Shown piece after piece: positions 12,596 through 25,719 of a stretch of 64,000 nucleotides of DNA. Where the stretch lies: positions 2,923,501 to 2,987,500 of the forward strand of contig NC_037649.1 of the NCBI RefSeq assembly GCF_003254395.2. Direction: 5' to 3'. Below the pieces are notes generated by a model. The model saw nothing but the letters and a program-made list of their open reading frames with translations, made no database searches and had not been told where the DNA came from. Every line of letters starts with the position of its first letter. Position 1 is the stretch's first letter. Origin of the DNA: Apis mellifera (Eukaryota > Arthropoda > Insecta > Hymenoptera > Apidae). The translations under genes were made by a program, and so were the position numbers.

Positions 12596-15500
12596 GTTAG
12601 TCAATTTTTAAGATTTATCAGAAAGATGAATAACTTATAACTTGCATGTTGTTATATTCATTATGAAAAAATTATATAATTATTTTTATTATTTTTTAAT
12701 ATTGAAAAATCCTATTAAATTCTGATTTACTATATAAATGACATAAAATTAGTTTTTAACGCAAAAATTAGTTTTTAATTCTTATTTTTATTATACAAGC
12801 ATTATTTTATTATATTATATTTGTACTAATATAGATAATATAAATATTAATTATTATATTAAAAATACTTATAAAAATAATAATTTTTGTGAATCTTAAT
12901 CAAATTTCTTTATCTAAAATTATTTTTATGTAATAATATAATTTTACTATTATATATAAATATTAATTGAAATATTGAAATATTAATTGTTGAAAATAAA
13001 AATTACTGTAAATTATTAAATAAATAAAATTAATAAAATTAATAATTTTTAAGAGATTTGTAACATTTTAAAAAATTTATTAATCAATTTCAAATTTTAA
13101 TAGTTATAGATTAATAATTATAGTTTTTATTATTATATTAAATATTATTAAAAATATTATATTATTAAATAAAAATTATTTATTATATTATATTAATATT
13201 AGACTTTAAAATTATTATGAAAATTAACTCTTGCTTATTATAAATCATGAATAATCATGAAAAAAGAAAATTTTATCTTTACGTTCCATCTTAGTAACTA
13301 TCAATTAAAGTATATGTCAATTAATATATCTTTTTATTTTCTATCTTCGTTTCTTTTTTAAATTATTTTATTTTTCTTTCGATTTTATTTTAATATCAAT
13401 GCATTTCATACATTAATTTTCTAACAGTATATATATTTTATGGTCTTAATCTAGCTTAATTACCAGGGAAAATATGAAATCTTAACAAATTTTTTAACAA
13501 AATTTACTTATTTTGAAATATGAAATGAATAACTTAAATTTTTTAAATTATTATTATTGGTATCAAGAAACTTACATTATTATTTTGATAAACAAATCTA
13601 TAATAAACTAAATATTTTTTTAATTTTTAAAAAACTGTTGTATTGACAATAATTTTTCTTAATTATATTATAAAATAAATTTTTATATGATAATATTATT
13701 TATTTTATTTTCGTTCTTTTATAAAATTCATTTCATAAAATAAAAAATATTTAATAATAAATAATAAATAATTTGTTTTGTGAAAGGAAATATTTCTTTG
13801 TAAAGGATTGAATAAGAATATTAAGATAGTAAGAATATTAATATTAATATTAATAAAGATGAGTTGAAATTTAGTTTTTCAGATCTTGAATTTAAAATTA
13901 AAAAATTTATTTTTAATTTTTTTTCTAAAAAATAAAATTTATTTTATCAACAATTTGAATTTTAATAAATTTTAATTTATATAATTCTAGTTTAAAATTT
14001 ACTAATAATAACAATAATCATTATTTTGACTTGAATTACAAAAGTAAAAAAAAGTAAAAAATTAAATTTTTTTTTCTATTTTATTTTTAAATAAACTATT
14101 ATGATGGATTATTGAAATTGTATCAATTAAAATGAGATTTTTTTTAAAAGAAAATTTTTAAAAAAATTTAATTACGTTATTATTGAATGAAAAATATAAA
14201 TTTATATCAACAATATTTTTATAAATTATTCCTGCTAAGTTTCGAGAATTTCGAATTACAAAAATAACATAAAATTTCAAGATTGAAGAATTTAAAATCT
14301 GTTGAATTTCAAAGGATTTTAAGATTTTGAAATTTCAATTCTAAAAAAATATGTTTCAAAAAATTTTAGTTCAATGTTCTATGAATAATCTTTTTATTTT
14401 AAACATGTTTTTGTATTTATGATAATTTTTTTATAATCTGTAATTTTAAATTTAGAAATTTTTTATTTAAAATTATTTTTATATATTTAATAATATATTT
14501 GATAAAAATAAAAATTAAATTATTAAATTTAATTTTATAAAATTAAGAAAAATATTTTAAAATATTTATTAATAAAATTAAAATTTTTACGTTTTTAATT
14601 TCATTATAGAAGATAATTCTATATATAATAATTAAAAGACACGAATAAAGAAGAATTGTTTATTTTTACATTTCATTTCATTTTAATGCATACAAATTAC
14701 GTTAACAATATCATTGCTCTAAATAACACAATATTCTTAATATAACAAAATTTTATAAACAATTTATTGTGCTATAAAATCTCGATAATTTCTTTACATA
14801 AGAATATCATTATATAATTTATATTTATATTATATAATTTCTTATATAGAGCATTTCTTTAAGGAAAATCAACAATTGATTGAAATCAATTTCCTGATAT
14901 CATTTTCGATAGAAGCCGCATCGATTCCCTACGAATTGTCAAATATTTCATTTTAACAGGAAAACGATGGTTCAGAACCGAAAGAGAAGATATATATAAT
15001 CGTACATAAAAGAAAAAATAAAGGAATCACTTAATTTATATCATCGTTGTCATCGAATTTTCTTTTTTGTTATCGAATAATGTAAAATTTCCTTTTTGAA
15101 ATCATATAAATAGAATCCAGAAAGATAAATGTTTCAAATAAATAATTAAAAATAGATATTTTCTTTCTTTTAATAATAAAGGATTTTAAAAATAATCTTT
15201 TTTTTTTTAAATAGTTGTATCATCAATAATCGAAAATTTTTGTTATATTTAATGGTTTATATGCTATATATTTTATTTTTAATGTTTAATTTTTAATAAT
15301 TTAATGTTTAATTATCAAGAGGAATATTTTTTATTTTTGACATTCTTCTTCAATAGCATTAATATTAAATGTATTTTAATGTATTATAATCTTATCCTTA
15401 CGATTAAGGATTAAAAAATTTTTAGATTTAACACAATAAAATTTGATAATAAAATATGAAAATATAAAAAGTGATAATTTGAATGCTTTATGCACGGATA

Positions 15501-18184
15501 AAACCATTTATGTGATAGAACATGATAAAACATGGATGAAAAAATGGATATATCTTCAAATTCAGAATCTTGAAACTTTTCTTAATAAAGAATAATAATA
15601 ATAAAGAATCTCACATTATTGAACATTAAAAGATATAAAATATACTTTTAGAAACAAAAAAAATATCTTTATAAATAACATTGATAGCACATACAGTTAG
15701 TTTTTACAAAACACTAGAACGAATAAAATAAATAAACAGAATTGAACATCATAGACTCTTGACGTGATCTTTGAATTTTACTATGCTATTTTATCCGCTT
15801 TTGCAGATATTCAAACTTTATACAATTTCATTCTATATAGTATTATTTTTTAATTATTTAAATAAACATTTTATGTTGGCAAATAAGTATTTCTATTATT
15901 TGCTAAATAATTGAATTTACGAACTTTATAGGAGTCTAGGAATCATAAAAAAATGTCAAATATTTCACCTTATATAAATATCATAATATTAATATTATTT
16001 TGAAATGAGTTTTTGTATTAAAATATAAAAAATTATTTCAAATAATAATAGTGTAAATAAGATTTCAATATTATTAGAATGCAATATATTGGAATCTTAC
16101 TATTGTATACAATACATAAAAATTTAAACTATTTTCAATTTATTTTTAATTACAGAAGAAACATTTAATTTATAAAAGAAATAAAAAATAGAACATGATT
16201 ATCTTTGAGATTAATTACATTTCAATAAAAAAAAAAAGAAAAAAATATTTACCTTGAATTCGAGTAAATAAATAAGATAGTATTTGCTATAATATAAATA
16301 TACTATTTATACTCAAATTCGATATATTTTTTTTATTTTTTAATATAAAATAATTTAATTTTTCCAAATAATATTTTTTTATAAAAAATATCTCTTGAAT
16401 TATTTATAATCATTTACTCAAATAATTTTAATTCATGGATAATTAAATTAAAATCTTATAAAATTTTTTAATAGAATAAAAAATCACAAAGAGAGGACTT
16501 TATATAAGATAATTATTTATTTAAATAATTTATCTTCTTCATGATAAACATGAACATTATAATTTAATATAAAAAATTTAATATTACATTTTACATTTTA
16601 AAATTATTTGTTGATATTATATAAAAAATAATTTATTTTTGAAATATGTAATATTTCATATTTTACGATCATACGATATACACATATTTTATGATATGTA
16701 ATATATTACGGTGTATGTATCTATGTCTCTATGTATGTATATACATTTATATTGTATGTATTATAATATTATTGAAATTAAATGATTTATTTAATATTTT
16801 ATGAATTAAATTATTTATTGTTTGCTATTATTGTATGCTATTATTTCTTATTTGAATTCGATAAAAATAACTTGTTTTTTTAACAAATATTTATATTATT
16901 ACTTTAATTTAATATTATTACTTTAATTTATAATTAGTATTATTATGATAATACTTATTATTACGCTTAGTATGATTATTATTATATTCATACATTTTCA
17001 ATTTTAATTCAATGCATTTTTCATTAGGAAATAAAGTAATTTTTTTAAACAATTAATTTCCTAATTTGTTATTTTCTTAACTATTTTTCTTATTTCAAAT
17101 TCTTTTAATTTATTAAATGAAAAACATAATCTCAATCGAAATATCTATTAAATTATCAAATAATACTTTATTTAAAATTATTATTTTTAAATAATTAATT
17201 GACATAAATTTGATATTAATAATTTTCAATTCTTATTCATAACAATAATAATAATAATGAAATAACAAATAATAAATAAAATATAATATAATAATAAATA
17301 ATAAATAAAAATTTCTATAAAAATATAATTATATTTTTGGATTAGATTTTTTTTAGGTATTAGAAAGAGATTAGAAAATTAAAAACTTTTTCTTACTAAT
17401 TTTTTTCTATTAAAAGTTTATTCTAAAAATAAAAGTCCCATAGTTAAATTGTTTCAATATTTAAGAAATCAACAATCGAACGTTAAATCGAAATATTTTT
17501 AAATTTTTGATTAAAAATTTTGTTATCATTAATAAATTATAACATATTTGGAAATGTAATCAAATAATGTCCAATATCTGCTTATTAAATCAAAAGAAAT
17601 ATATGAAAGCATTATAATAGATAAAGTGCAGAGTGCAATAGAGTATAATAGAATGGAATATAAAAAATATATTTCACGATAAAAATATATTATAATTCTT
17701 ATTTAAATTATTATATAATTTCATAGATTAATTAGTAATGTATAATAGATTCATTATTAAATATTTACATTAAATGATAATTAATTTAATTATACACCTT
17801 CCTTGAAAAATTATTATTTATATAATTTATTGTTAAATTATTATTGAAAGAAATTTTATAGAAAATAAAATATCAAAGTATATAAGTATTCATTTCTAAT
17901 TATCTTTCTTATCTTTTCGTTAGGAAAGTCGTTAGAAAAGTAAAATATATGAATAATGAAGTATAAGTTTTAATAATAAAAAATAGATTGTATAATAAAT
18001 TGTATAAAAAATAAAATAAAATAATTTTTAAAAAAAATGATTCCATTCTATTGAAATAAAATGATAAATGATATAATTAGTTGTTATAAGTTTTAATAAA
18101 AAATAAATATAGAAGATTTGTAATGGAAAAAATAATGGAAAAAAAATGAATAAAAATTTTGGATTTAGCATAATTATAAATATT

Positions 18185-18480
18185 TATAACAAGGGACATC
18201 ACGTTTTCACATGTAGTTATCCCATCAGCGAAAGCAGCGCATGACTTCACGGTCTGCATATACGGCTGAGAATAGAACTTTTACTTACTTGATCGTCTAG
18301 GCTTTAACAATTGTATTTGCGTATGCACGTACAAACATGTTTAGAAAGCACTTTTTCTCGTCGCGACGGTAGAATGCGATAACATTGACTTGTCAATTAC
18401 ATGCTATCACTATTGTTAATATTGCGTTTCGCTTTTTGGGGTTAATTGACATGCGAATTTCAATTAATTATTTCGTTTGA
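18185..18480. other. Balanced-composition block in PDSS1 intron 1
   Basis: About 300 bp stand out from the AT background, with words such as CAGCGAAAGCAGCGCATGAC and TCGTCGCGACGGTAGAATGCG (the latter containing the palindrome TCGCGA). All frames are short or lack a recognisable domain. It sits about 650 bp before the mariner copy but shows no visible similarity to it. A conserved regulatory element or an exon of a nested non-coding RNA are possible but unproven. Confidence 0.3.
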
Positions 18481-18708
18481 TGAATATAATAATTATTACC
18501 TATTGATTTAAGAAAGATTAAAAAATAATTTTAAATTTTAGATTTGAAAATAAAATGTAATTGAAAATTCAAATATATGATTTTTTATTTTTTACAAATA
18601 AATTAATTAATTATTCAAATTAATTGAAGGATAAATTCATATAATTAATCGATCTAAAAGAACTAAATTTATAAATATAAATCATGTTTAAAAATTAAAC
18701 AATTTTAA

Positions 18709-18738
18709 TTATATATAATTATATATAATTATATATAG
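18709..18738. repeat. Short TTATATATAA tandem
   Basis: Three consecutive units of a self-complementary 10-bp word, a local AT-rich tandem and inverted repeat. Confidence 0.6.
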
Positions 18739-19135
18739 ATATTTATTTTATAAAAGAATAATAAATAATAATACATACATATATAAATGCTTCAAAATTT
18801 ATATCATTTATTACTTACTTTTTATTCAATTCAAAAGATTTTTCTGATTATGAAAATGGATATAATTAATATAATAATGTTTCACTTTAATAAAATCCAT
18901 TTATTATTACTTAATTATTGTTTCATTACTATTTTCTATTAAGTTTGCTTTTATTTTTTTTAAATTCTAATAATTTTGATTTATTCTTTTTAATTTCCTT
19001 CAATAATATATTAGGAAAATATGATAAGAAATCTTTTTTGAATATTCAATAATATTTAACTTATCTATTGAATTTTTTTTATATTGTATGCATTAAAATT
19101 TGTAAAAGAAAAAGTAGAGAAAATGTTTTAAAATA

Positions 19136-19165
19136 TTGGGTTGGTAGCTAAGTAATTGCGGATTT
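19136..19165 (+). repeat. Left terminal inverted repeat of mariner copy 1
   Basis: This 30-bp repeat matches the right end of the same element except at its 10th and 12th bases. It is the transposase-binding end. Confidence 0.93.
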
Positions 19166-19991
19166 CAGTTGAAGTTGATGACGACCTGATCAAAGCAATA
19201 ATCGATTCGAATCGTCACAGTACAACTCGTGAGATTGCAAAGAAGCTTCATGTATCGCGTACATGCATTGAAAACTGCTTAAAACAACTTGGCTATGTTC
19301 AAAAACTCGATACATGGGTTCCTCACGAACTGAAAGAAAAGCGTTTAACGCAACGCATTAACAGCTATTAAAGAAACATAATGAAAATGATCCATTTTTA
19401 AAACGACCGATAACTGGCGACGAAAAATGGATTGTTTACGACAATATCAAGCGGAAAAGATGGTGGAGCAGGCCACGTGAACCAGCTCGAACAACATCAA
19501 AAGCTGGTATTCGTCGAAAGAAGGTTTTGTTATCAGTTTGGTAGGATTACAAAGGAATTGTCTATTTTGAACTCTTACCACCCAACCGAACGAACAATTC
19601 TGTTGTCTACATTGAACAACTAACGAAATTAAACGATGCAGTTGAAGAAAAGTGGCCCGAATTGACAAATCGAAAAGGTGTTGTATCCCATCGTGACAAT
19701 GCAAGGCCACACGCATCTTTGGTCACTCGGCAAAAATTATTGGAGTTTGGTTGGGATGTTTTGCCACATCCACCATATAATCCTGATCTTGCACCATCTA
19801 ATTACTTTTCGTTTCGATCTTTACAAAACTCCTTAAATGGTAAAAATTTCAATAATGATGATGATATCAAATCGTACTTGATTCAGTTTATTGCTAATAA
19901 AAACCAGAAGTTTTATGAACGTGGGATTATGATGCTGCCTGAAAGATGGCAAAAAGTCATTGATCAAAATGGGCAACACATTACGGAATAA
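19166..19991 (+). pseudogene. Dead mariner transposase (N-terminus deleted, frameshifted)
   Basis: The remnant begins inside the DNA-binding domain (VEVDDDLIKAIID), keeps the second helix-turn-helix and the WVPHEL family motif, then stops at TAA 19369-19371. A 7-bp deletion relative to the other copy causes this. The frame resumes through ITGDEKW (first catalytic Asp), hits a TGG-to-TAG type stop at 19542-19544 (tandem WW position), and continues through HRDNARPH (second Asp) to the natural end at TAA 19991. The third catalytic residue, normally Asp in the PSDY motif, is Asn here (PSNYFSF). Four independent lesions make it non-functional. The C-terminal piece is longer than that of the other copy because it lacks that copy's late frameshift. 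Confidence 0.93.
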
Positions 19992-20035
19992 AGTTATTTA
20001 GTTCCATGAAAAAATTGTCTTTGATTTTCTAAAAA

Positions 20036-20065
20036 AAATCCGCAATTACTTAGTTGCCAACCCAA
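20036..20065 (-). repeat. Right terminal inverted repeat of mariner copy 1
   Basis: This 30-bp end is identical to both ends of the other mariner in the window and is followed by a TA target dinucleotide. Confidence 0.94.
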
Positions 20066-22374
20066 TAAACATATAGTTTCGATATATAATTTATTTTGAT
20101 TTTAAATAATTTGTTATTTGAATAAAAGAAATTGGAATATATTTATAATATATCTTTGTATTCAATTATTTTTAAGTCAAAATAAATATATAATATTTAA
20201 ATTCTCGAAAACAAAAAATAAATAAAATTAAAATATTAAAAACCATTGACAAATAATTAAAAACAAATATTATAAATATGAAATATTTAAGTAGTTACAA
20301 ATTTAATAAATAAAAATTATAAGCATTATATAATATGATATATTATTTAATTCTAATTTTTAAAATTTGAAAAGTTTAATTTTTTTTAATATCAAATATC
20401 TCTTCGAAATTTGCAAATTTTTGAAATCCGATATGAAATTGTATAGAATAAATATATTTTGAATATAATTATTGAAATATTATTATGTTTTAAAAATATT
20501 CAAAATTTATGAAATAAAATATGGATATTGAAATTAATTCGGATTAAGTACATATTGAATTTCAATCTCAAGTTCTAAATTTCAAAAATTTAAAGATTTA
20601 ACAATAAATAGAATCACTGGATATCAGTGAATATTTCGAAAATTTAATTTTCTGTTCAATTTATTATATATAAGTATTATGATCATTATGATCATTTTTT
20701 AACTATTTTAAATACTTTTCAATAAAACAATTTAAACAAAATTTAAATAATTATATAAATTTTAACATATATTTTTATATCAAAAAATCGTCCAATTTTT
20801 AAATAAATAAAATTAATAAAAAATTAAATATAAATATAAAATTAAAATATAAAATTAAAAGATTATGTAGAATTTATGTTTATATATGTATATATTATAT
20901 TTCAGAAATAATTTATAAACATTCAGATTTATAATATATAACATATAAAGATATAAAATATTTCACATAACATATAAAATATTTTCATATAAAGTTTATT
21001 CTTTTAAAGAAGAAGAATATCGATCAGTGATTGTAAAATAAAATAAAAAATATGAAAAGATCTGAAAGAAACTTATTCTACTTATTTTATATGTTTCTTA
21101 TAAAGAATAATTATATTATATACATAGAATAACAATATCGTGTGAAATACATGAAATTGACAAAACCTTGCACAAATTTAGTTTTTTATATAAAAGAAAT
21201 TTTAGAAGAGAGGTAAGAGAAGACACATAGTATTGTCTCTTCCGATTCTTAAGATAGAGCATAGATTTGCCGATATTAATGCGTCAAAAGAATGCAACTT
21301 TTCGTTTCGCTCTATTTTCTTCAGGTTTATAGATAGAGAAATAAATCTAAAACTACCCGAACCCGAATAATCCGTTCGAAGAAAATATATAAATTAAATA
21401 TATATAAATTTATATCAGATTAAATTATAAGAAAAAAAAAATTTAAGTCTCGAAATATTTTTCATATTTTAAAAATTATTTTGAAAATATCAAATAAATT
21501 AATATAAAATAATAATATAATTAATATAAAATTAATATAAAATAAATCGTTTATTTATTTAAAGTATTGTATATTTTTAAAATTATTTTATTGTATATTA
21601 ATTTTTAATTTTATCAAAATTTCTTTTTCATTAAAATCTTGTAGATTTATGAAATTTTTATAATTTTTTGAAATATTTTTCATAAAATATACTTATATAT
21701 TTCAATAAATATAAATATATATATAATAAATATAAATAAATATATAAAAGATTATGATTATGATATTATGATATATTATTTTTCCAATATGTTTTTAAAT
21801 ATATTATTAAAAAATTCAAAATAAAAAAGAAATAATATAACTTATTTAATTATTATTTATCAATATTTTTATTGCAACTTAAAACTATATTGATTCAAAT
21901 ATTTGAAGTTTTTTCCCACGAAAATACAAATTCATAATAGAAAAAATTTAAAAATGAAATTTTTTTTAATGAATAATTCAAATTGCCTTGTCAAAAATTT
22001 TGAAAAAAAATCCAAACTATTTTTATCAAAATTATTTTATCTCAAGTATTTTTTATTTATTTTCATTATAGTATACAATCTTTAATTAAATTAAATATTT
22101 CAAATTTTTTTAATATTTTAAAAAAAATACAAAAAAATTTTGAATGAAAAAATTCAATATTTTTATTAGAACATAAAATTACTAGTTAAATACAATATTT
22201 AAATTTTTTTAAATATTTAAAAAAAAAATTCAAAAGTGAAATTTTGATTACTTAACGATCCAATTTTTTTTAAAAGATTTAGAATTATTACAATATCAAA
22301 TGAATCTTATATCAAAAGAGATTCAATATGTAAGTTCATCATAAGACATTCAATATGTAAGTTTTTTTACTAAG

Positions 22375-22720
22375 TATATCAGTTTCGTGAATTAGCTTCC
22401 GATCACGTGATTTGATGACTATGCGGAAAGTATCACTGACGTAGTTTACGAAACAGTTAACGAGCGTTCCTTTCGACTTTGGCCAAATTCCAGGACGAAC
22501 TTTCAGCCGTATTTCGCAGTTAGAATTCGAAACATTCCGTCTTCGCCTTTTTCACTATTTGTTCTTTTCCTATATCACGGACTCGTTTTGCCTCATTTTG
22601 TTTCGACACATGTATGCAATTATTATCTTAGTCTTAGGCATCGATTGTGTCTATGCAGAGCCCGATTAATAAATTAGTTTGGAATAAAATATGTAATACC
22701 TATCCTGAATCAAACTAAAT
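22375..22720. other. Balanced-composition block with CACGTG and CRE-like sites
   Basis: About 345 bp of normal complexity in intron 1. It includes the 8-bp palindrome TCACGTGA (22403-22410, an E-box of bHLH/USF type) and TGACGTAG (22438-22445, CRE-like) about 30 bp later. No coding frame or repeat family was recognised. Paired transcription-factor words in an otherwise AT-only region suggest an intronic enhancer or an alternative promoter, but short words occur by chance and this is an inference. Confidence 0.35.
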
Positions 22721-25578
22721 TTATAACGTTGAATAAATTAATATGTGCGAGTTTGTCAACTAGTATTTCAATCAAATTTCAATCAATTCTATCGTAGCAG
22801 AGTTTCCAAATCAAACTTGGATATAATTTATTTGAAATAACGAATTATTTTTTGTTTATTTTGCAAATAATATAAAAAAAGTAAAATTATTTTATATAAA
22901 TACAATAAATTAAAATAAATACAAATATAAAATATATAAAATATATAAAATACAAATAAATTATTTTTGAATACGAATAAATTTATAATATGAATCTATT
23001 ATATTATAGATTATAAAATAATAAAAATATAATAAAAATGAAGAATTAAAAGATCAAAAAATTCAAATACATGAAAAATAAAGAAAAAATTAAAATTTTG
23101 AAAAAAATTAAAATTTTATTATTTATTCACTTTATATTAAATAAAAAATTTTATATCTCAAAAATTAATTTTACAAAAATTATTTTTATACTGTGAATCT
23201 GAAAGATTGAATGCAAATTTTTTTAAATATTAGAAAATAATCGTATATTTTTTATTTTTTTGTTTTTTTTTATTATCGTAATATTAATATTAAAAATATT
23301 GAATTCGTATTTTAAAATAATTTAAATTTTTTAAATTCTCAGAAATCTCGAAATAAAATATATATTTATATATTTTTTAGAATATTTATATTATATTTTT
23401 TAGAATCTAATTTGATATTTTCATATTTTCATATTTTCATTATAATCCTGACATATTTGTTAGGAAATATTGTATAATAGTATCGAAAGAATAATTGAAC
23501 TGACGTAATAGAAATTGGATTAGTGATGAGTCATTACTTTTGAAGCACATTGATTCTTAGACAAAGAATCATAATATTATATATCAAAAGAAATTGAATC
23601 AAAAATAATAATTGTTATCAAAAAAAATTGAATTGTAAATGATAATTATTAGTTTTTAAAGTACATTTTGAAAAAAATTAGTAACGATATATTTGCAATT
23701 TACATATATTTTGAATGTATCGGTATGTTTTTATTATATTTTTATTTCTCATACTTGATATTAATAAATATATGATCTTGAGATTCAATTTTTTAAATTC
23801 TTTTAAAAATTTATTTACTAAATTTCCTAATGTATTTACTAAAATATATTATTTGAGTAAATATTTGAAGTCTCGATATTAATTCGAATAATTTCGATAT
23901 TTTTAGCTTTATAGTGTATACGAATGCAATTTGATATTATATGCATATTCTATTTTGATATCAAATGAATTTTAAATCAGTAGTACAGAATTATTTAAAT
24001 ATCATAAGAAAATCTATCATGTCTATCACTAGATTGAATCATTGAGACATTGTTGATATCTTTCTAATTTTTCATATATATATTTATCGGATTAAATTTT
24101 ACACACCGATTAATATATTGATTATAAGTATAAGGAATCAGTATCTATATTTTGTTTTATAGATTTCAAATATTACTTAAAAACAATAATATTTCAATAA
24201 TTATATTTAAAATTTATTCATTTTATATCAAACTAATATCACATCTTGGAATAAATACTTATAAATTTTCAAACAATATTTATAAATATATTTTATGATA
24301 TATTTATAAATATATTTTATGATATTAAAAAAAAAATCTTTAATAAATAGCATTTATTCAAATTTTCAAAATTAGAATTATCTAAGATTTTAAATAATAT
24401 ATTTGATATATAACATATTACTTTGTTTGTTAAATTTATTATTTAAAAATATTTTATTCAAAAATAATAATTGATTTTAATCAATTTTTTTTTCTTAATG
24501 ATATATTCTAATTTTGATAATTAATACTTTTTAGCGTAGAAAAGAAATTATTATGAAAAGATAGAATTATAAAATTGAATTTTATATAAAAGATAATTGA
24601 TTTTAAAATAGAAATTAAGATTTAAAGATAGAAAGATTAGAAGAATCAGGGAATTCATAATGAAATATAATTTTTGAATTTATTTGATATAAGTTCAAAT
24701 ATATTATATTGTTTTTATTTTCCATAATATTTATAGAAGATTCAAATTAAATTGACAAACTTGAAATCTGAATTTGCGAAATATTTAATCTTATTGTTGT
24801 ATAATAAATATTTGAAAGATAATCTTCAATTCGATAGAAAGAATAATATTATAGAAAATTTTAATTCTAATGTGGTATTTGATTTAGATGCAGATGGGTA
24901 CAATGTCTAATGTCTCCTCATTTTTGTTATTAATTACTATCAGTTACAAATTGTTATTAATAATGAAAATATTAATAAAATAAATATTAAATTTTTTATT
25001 AATTAATCATTAAGAAAATATGTAAAATAAAAATATAAATCTAATTTTAATATTCTCTTTTTAGTTTTATATTTCTAAATTTTCTTTTTCTTTACTGTTT
25101 TTTTATATTTAATAAATTTTATTAAAATAATTTATTTATTTTAATAAATAATAAGTGTAATATTAGACAATAAAGTATTAACAAATAACAGATGACACAA
25201 TTTTAATTAATTTAATATCATTTATATTGTAAATTTTTTTTAATAAAAAAAATTCTTTAATAATAAAAATAACATTATTCTATTATTTAATAATAAAATT
25301 GAGAGAAATAAATATATTAATGGAAAGTTTAGTTATAAAATTTTTTATCTATAACAAAAGTATATAAAGTAAATAATAATATTTATTTAAAACAAATTCT
25401 ATATTTTTTTGTAGTAATGTATAATTTTTTTATTTGAAAAATATATCAATTTCTTAATTTAAGTGACATGTATATAAAATATTAATATATAAAATATTAT
25501 CATTTTAAACTATATTATCAATGGAAAAATACATAAATTTCATTTTTTAAGCATTATTTAAAGTCAATAATTCAATTT

Positions 25579-25719
25579 TATATATTATATATTATATATT
25601 ATATATTATATATTATATATTATATATTATATATTATATATTATATATTATATATTATATATTATATATTATATATTATATATTATATATTATATATTAT
25701 ATATTATATATTATATATT
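25579..25719. repeat. 7-bp minisatellite, TATATTA about 20 units
   Basis: The word TATATTA repeats head to tail with essentially no interruptions for about 140 bp, ending where an extra T breaks the period. It lies in PDSS1 intron 1. Such purity suggests recent expansion by slippage or unequal exchange, and the true length may be misassembled. Confidence 0.92.

Larger units (their letters stand above)
19136..20065 (+). mobile_element. Mariner element, mellifera-type, internally deleted (930 bp)
   Basis: Both ends carry 30-bp terminal inverted repeats (19136-19165 and 20036-20065) and are flanked by the expected TA target duplication (19134-19135 and 20066-20067). The right end is TTGGGTTGGCAACTAAG.. 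when read inward; the left end differs at two positions (C to T and A to G). Compared with the copy at 47930-49199, roughly 347 bp are missing just inside the left repeat, with a 2-bp CA shared at the deletion junction. This removes the 5' untranslated region and about the first 66 transposase codons. The element lies in PDSS1 intron 1 in the same orientation as the gene. It cannot make transposase, but both ends are recognisable and might once have been mobilised in trans. Confidence 0.95.

Noticed and set aside
12332..12640. A 102-codon + frame starting 108 bp before PDSS1 exon A and running into the intron
   Set aside because: Its first part is the polypyrimidine/acceptor region and its last part is past the GTTAGT donor. 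Only 12440-12595 is supported as coding.
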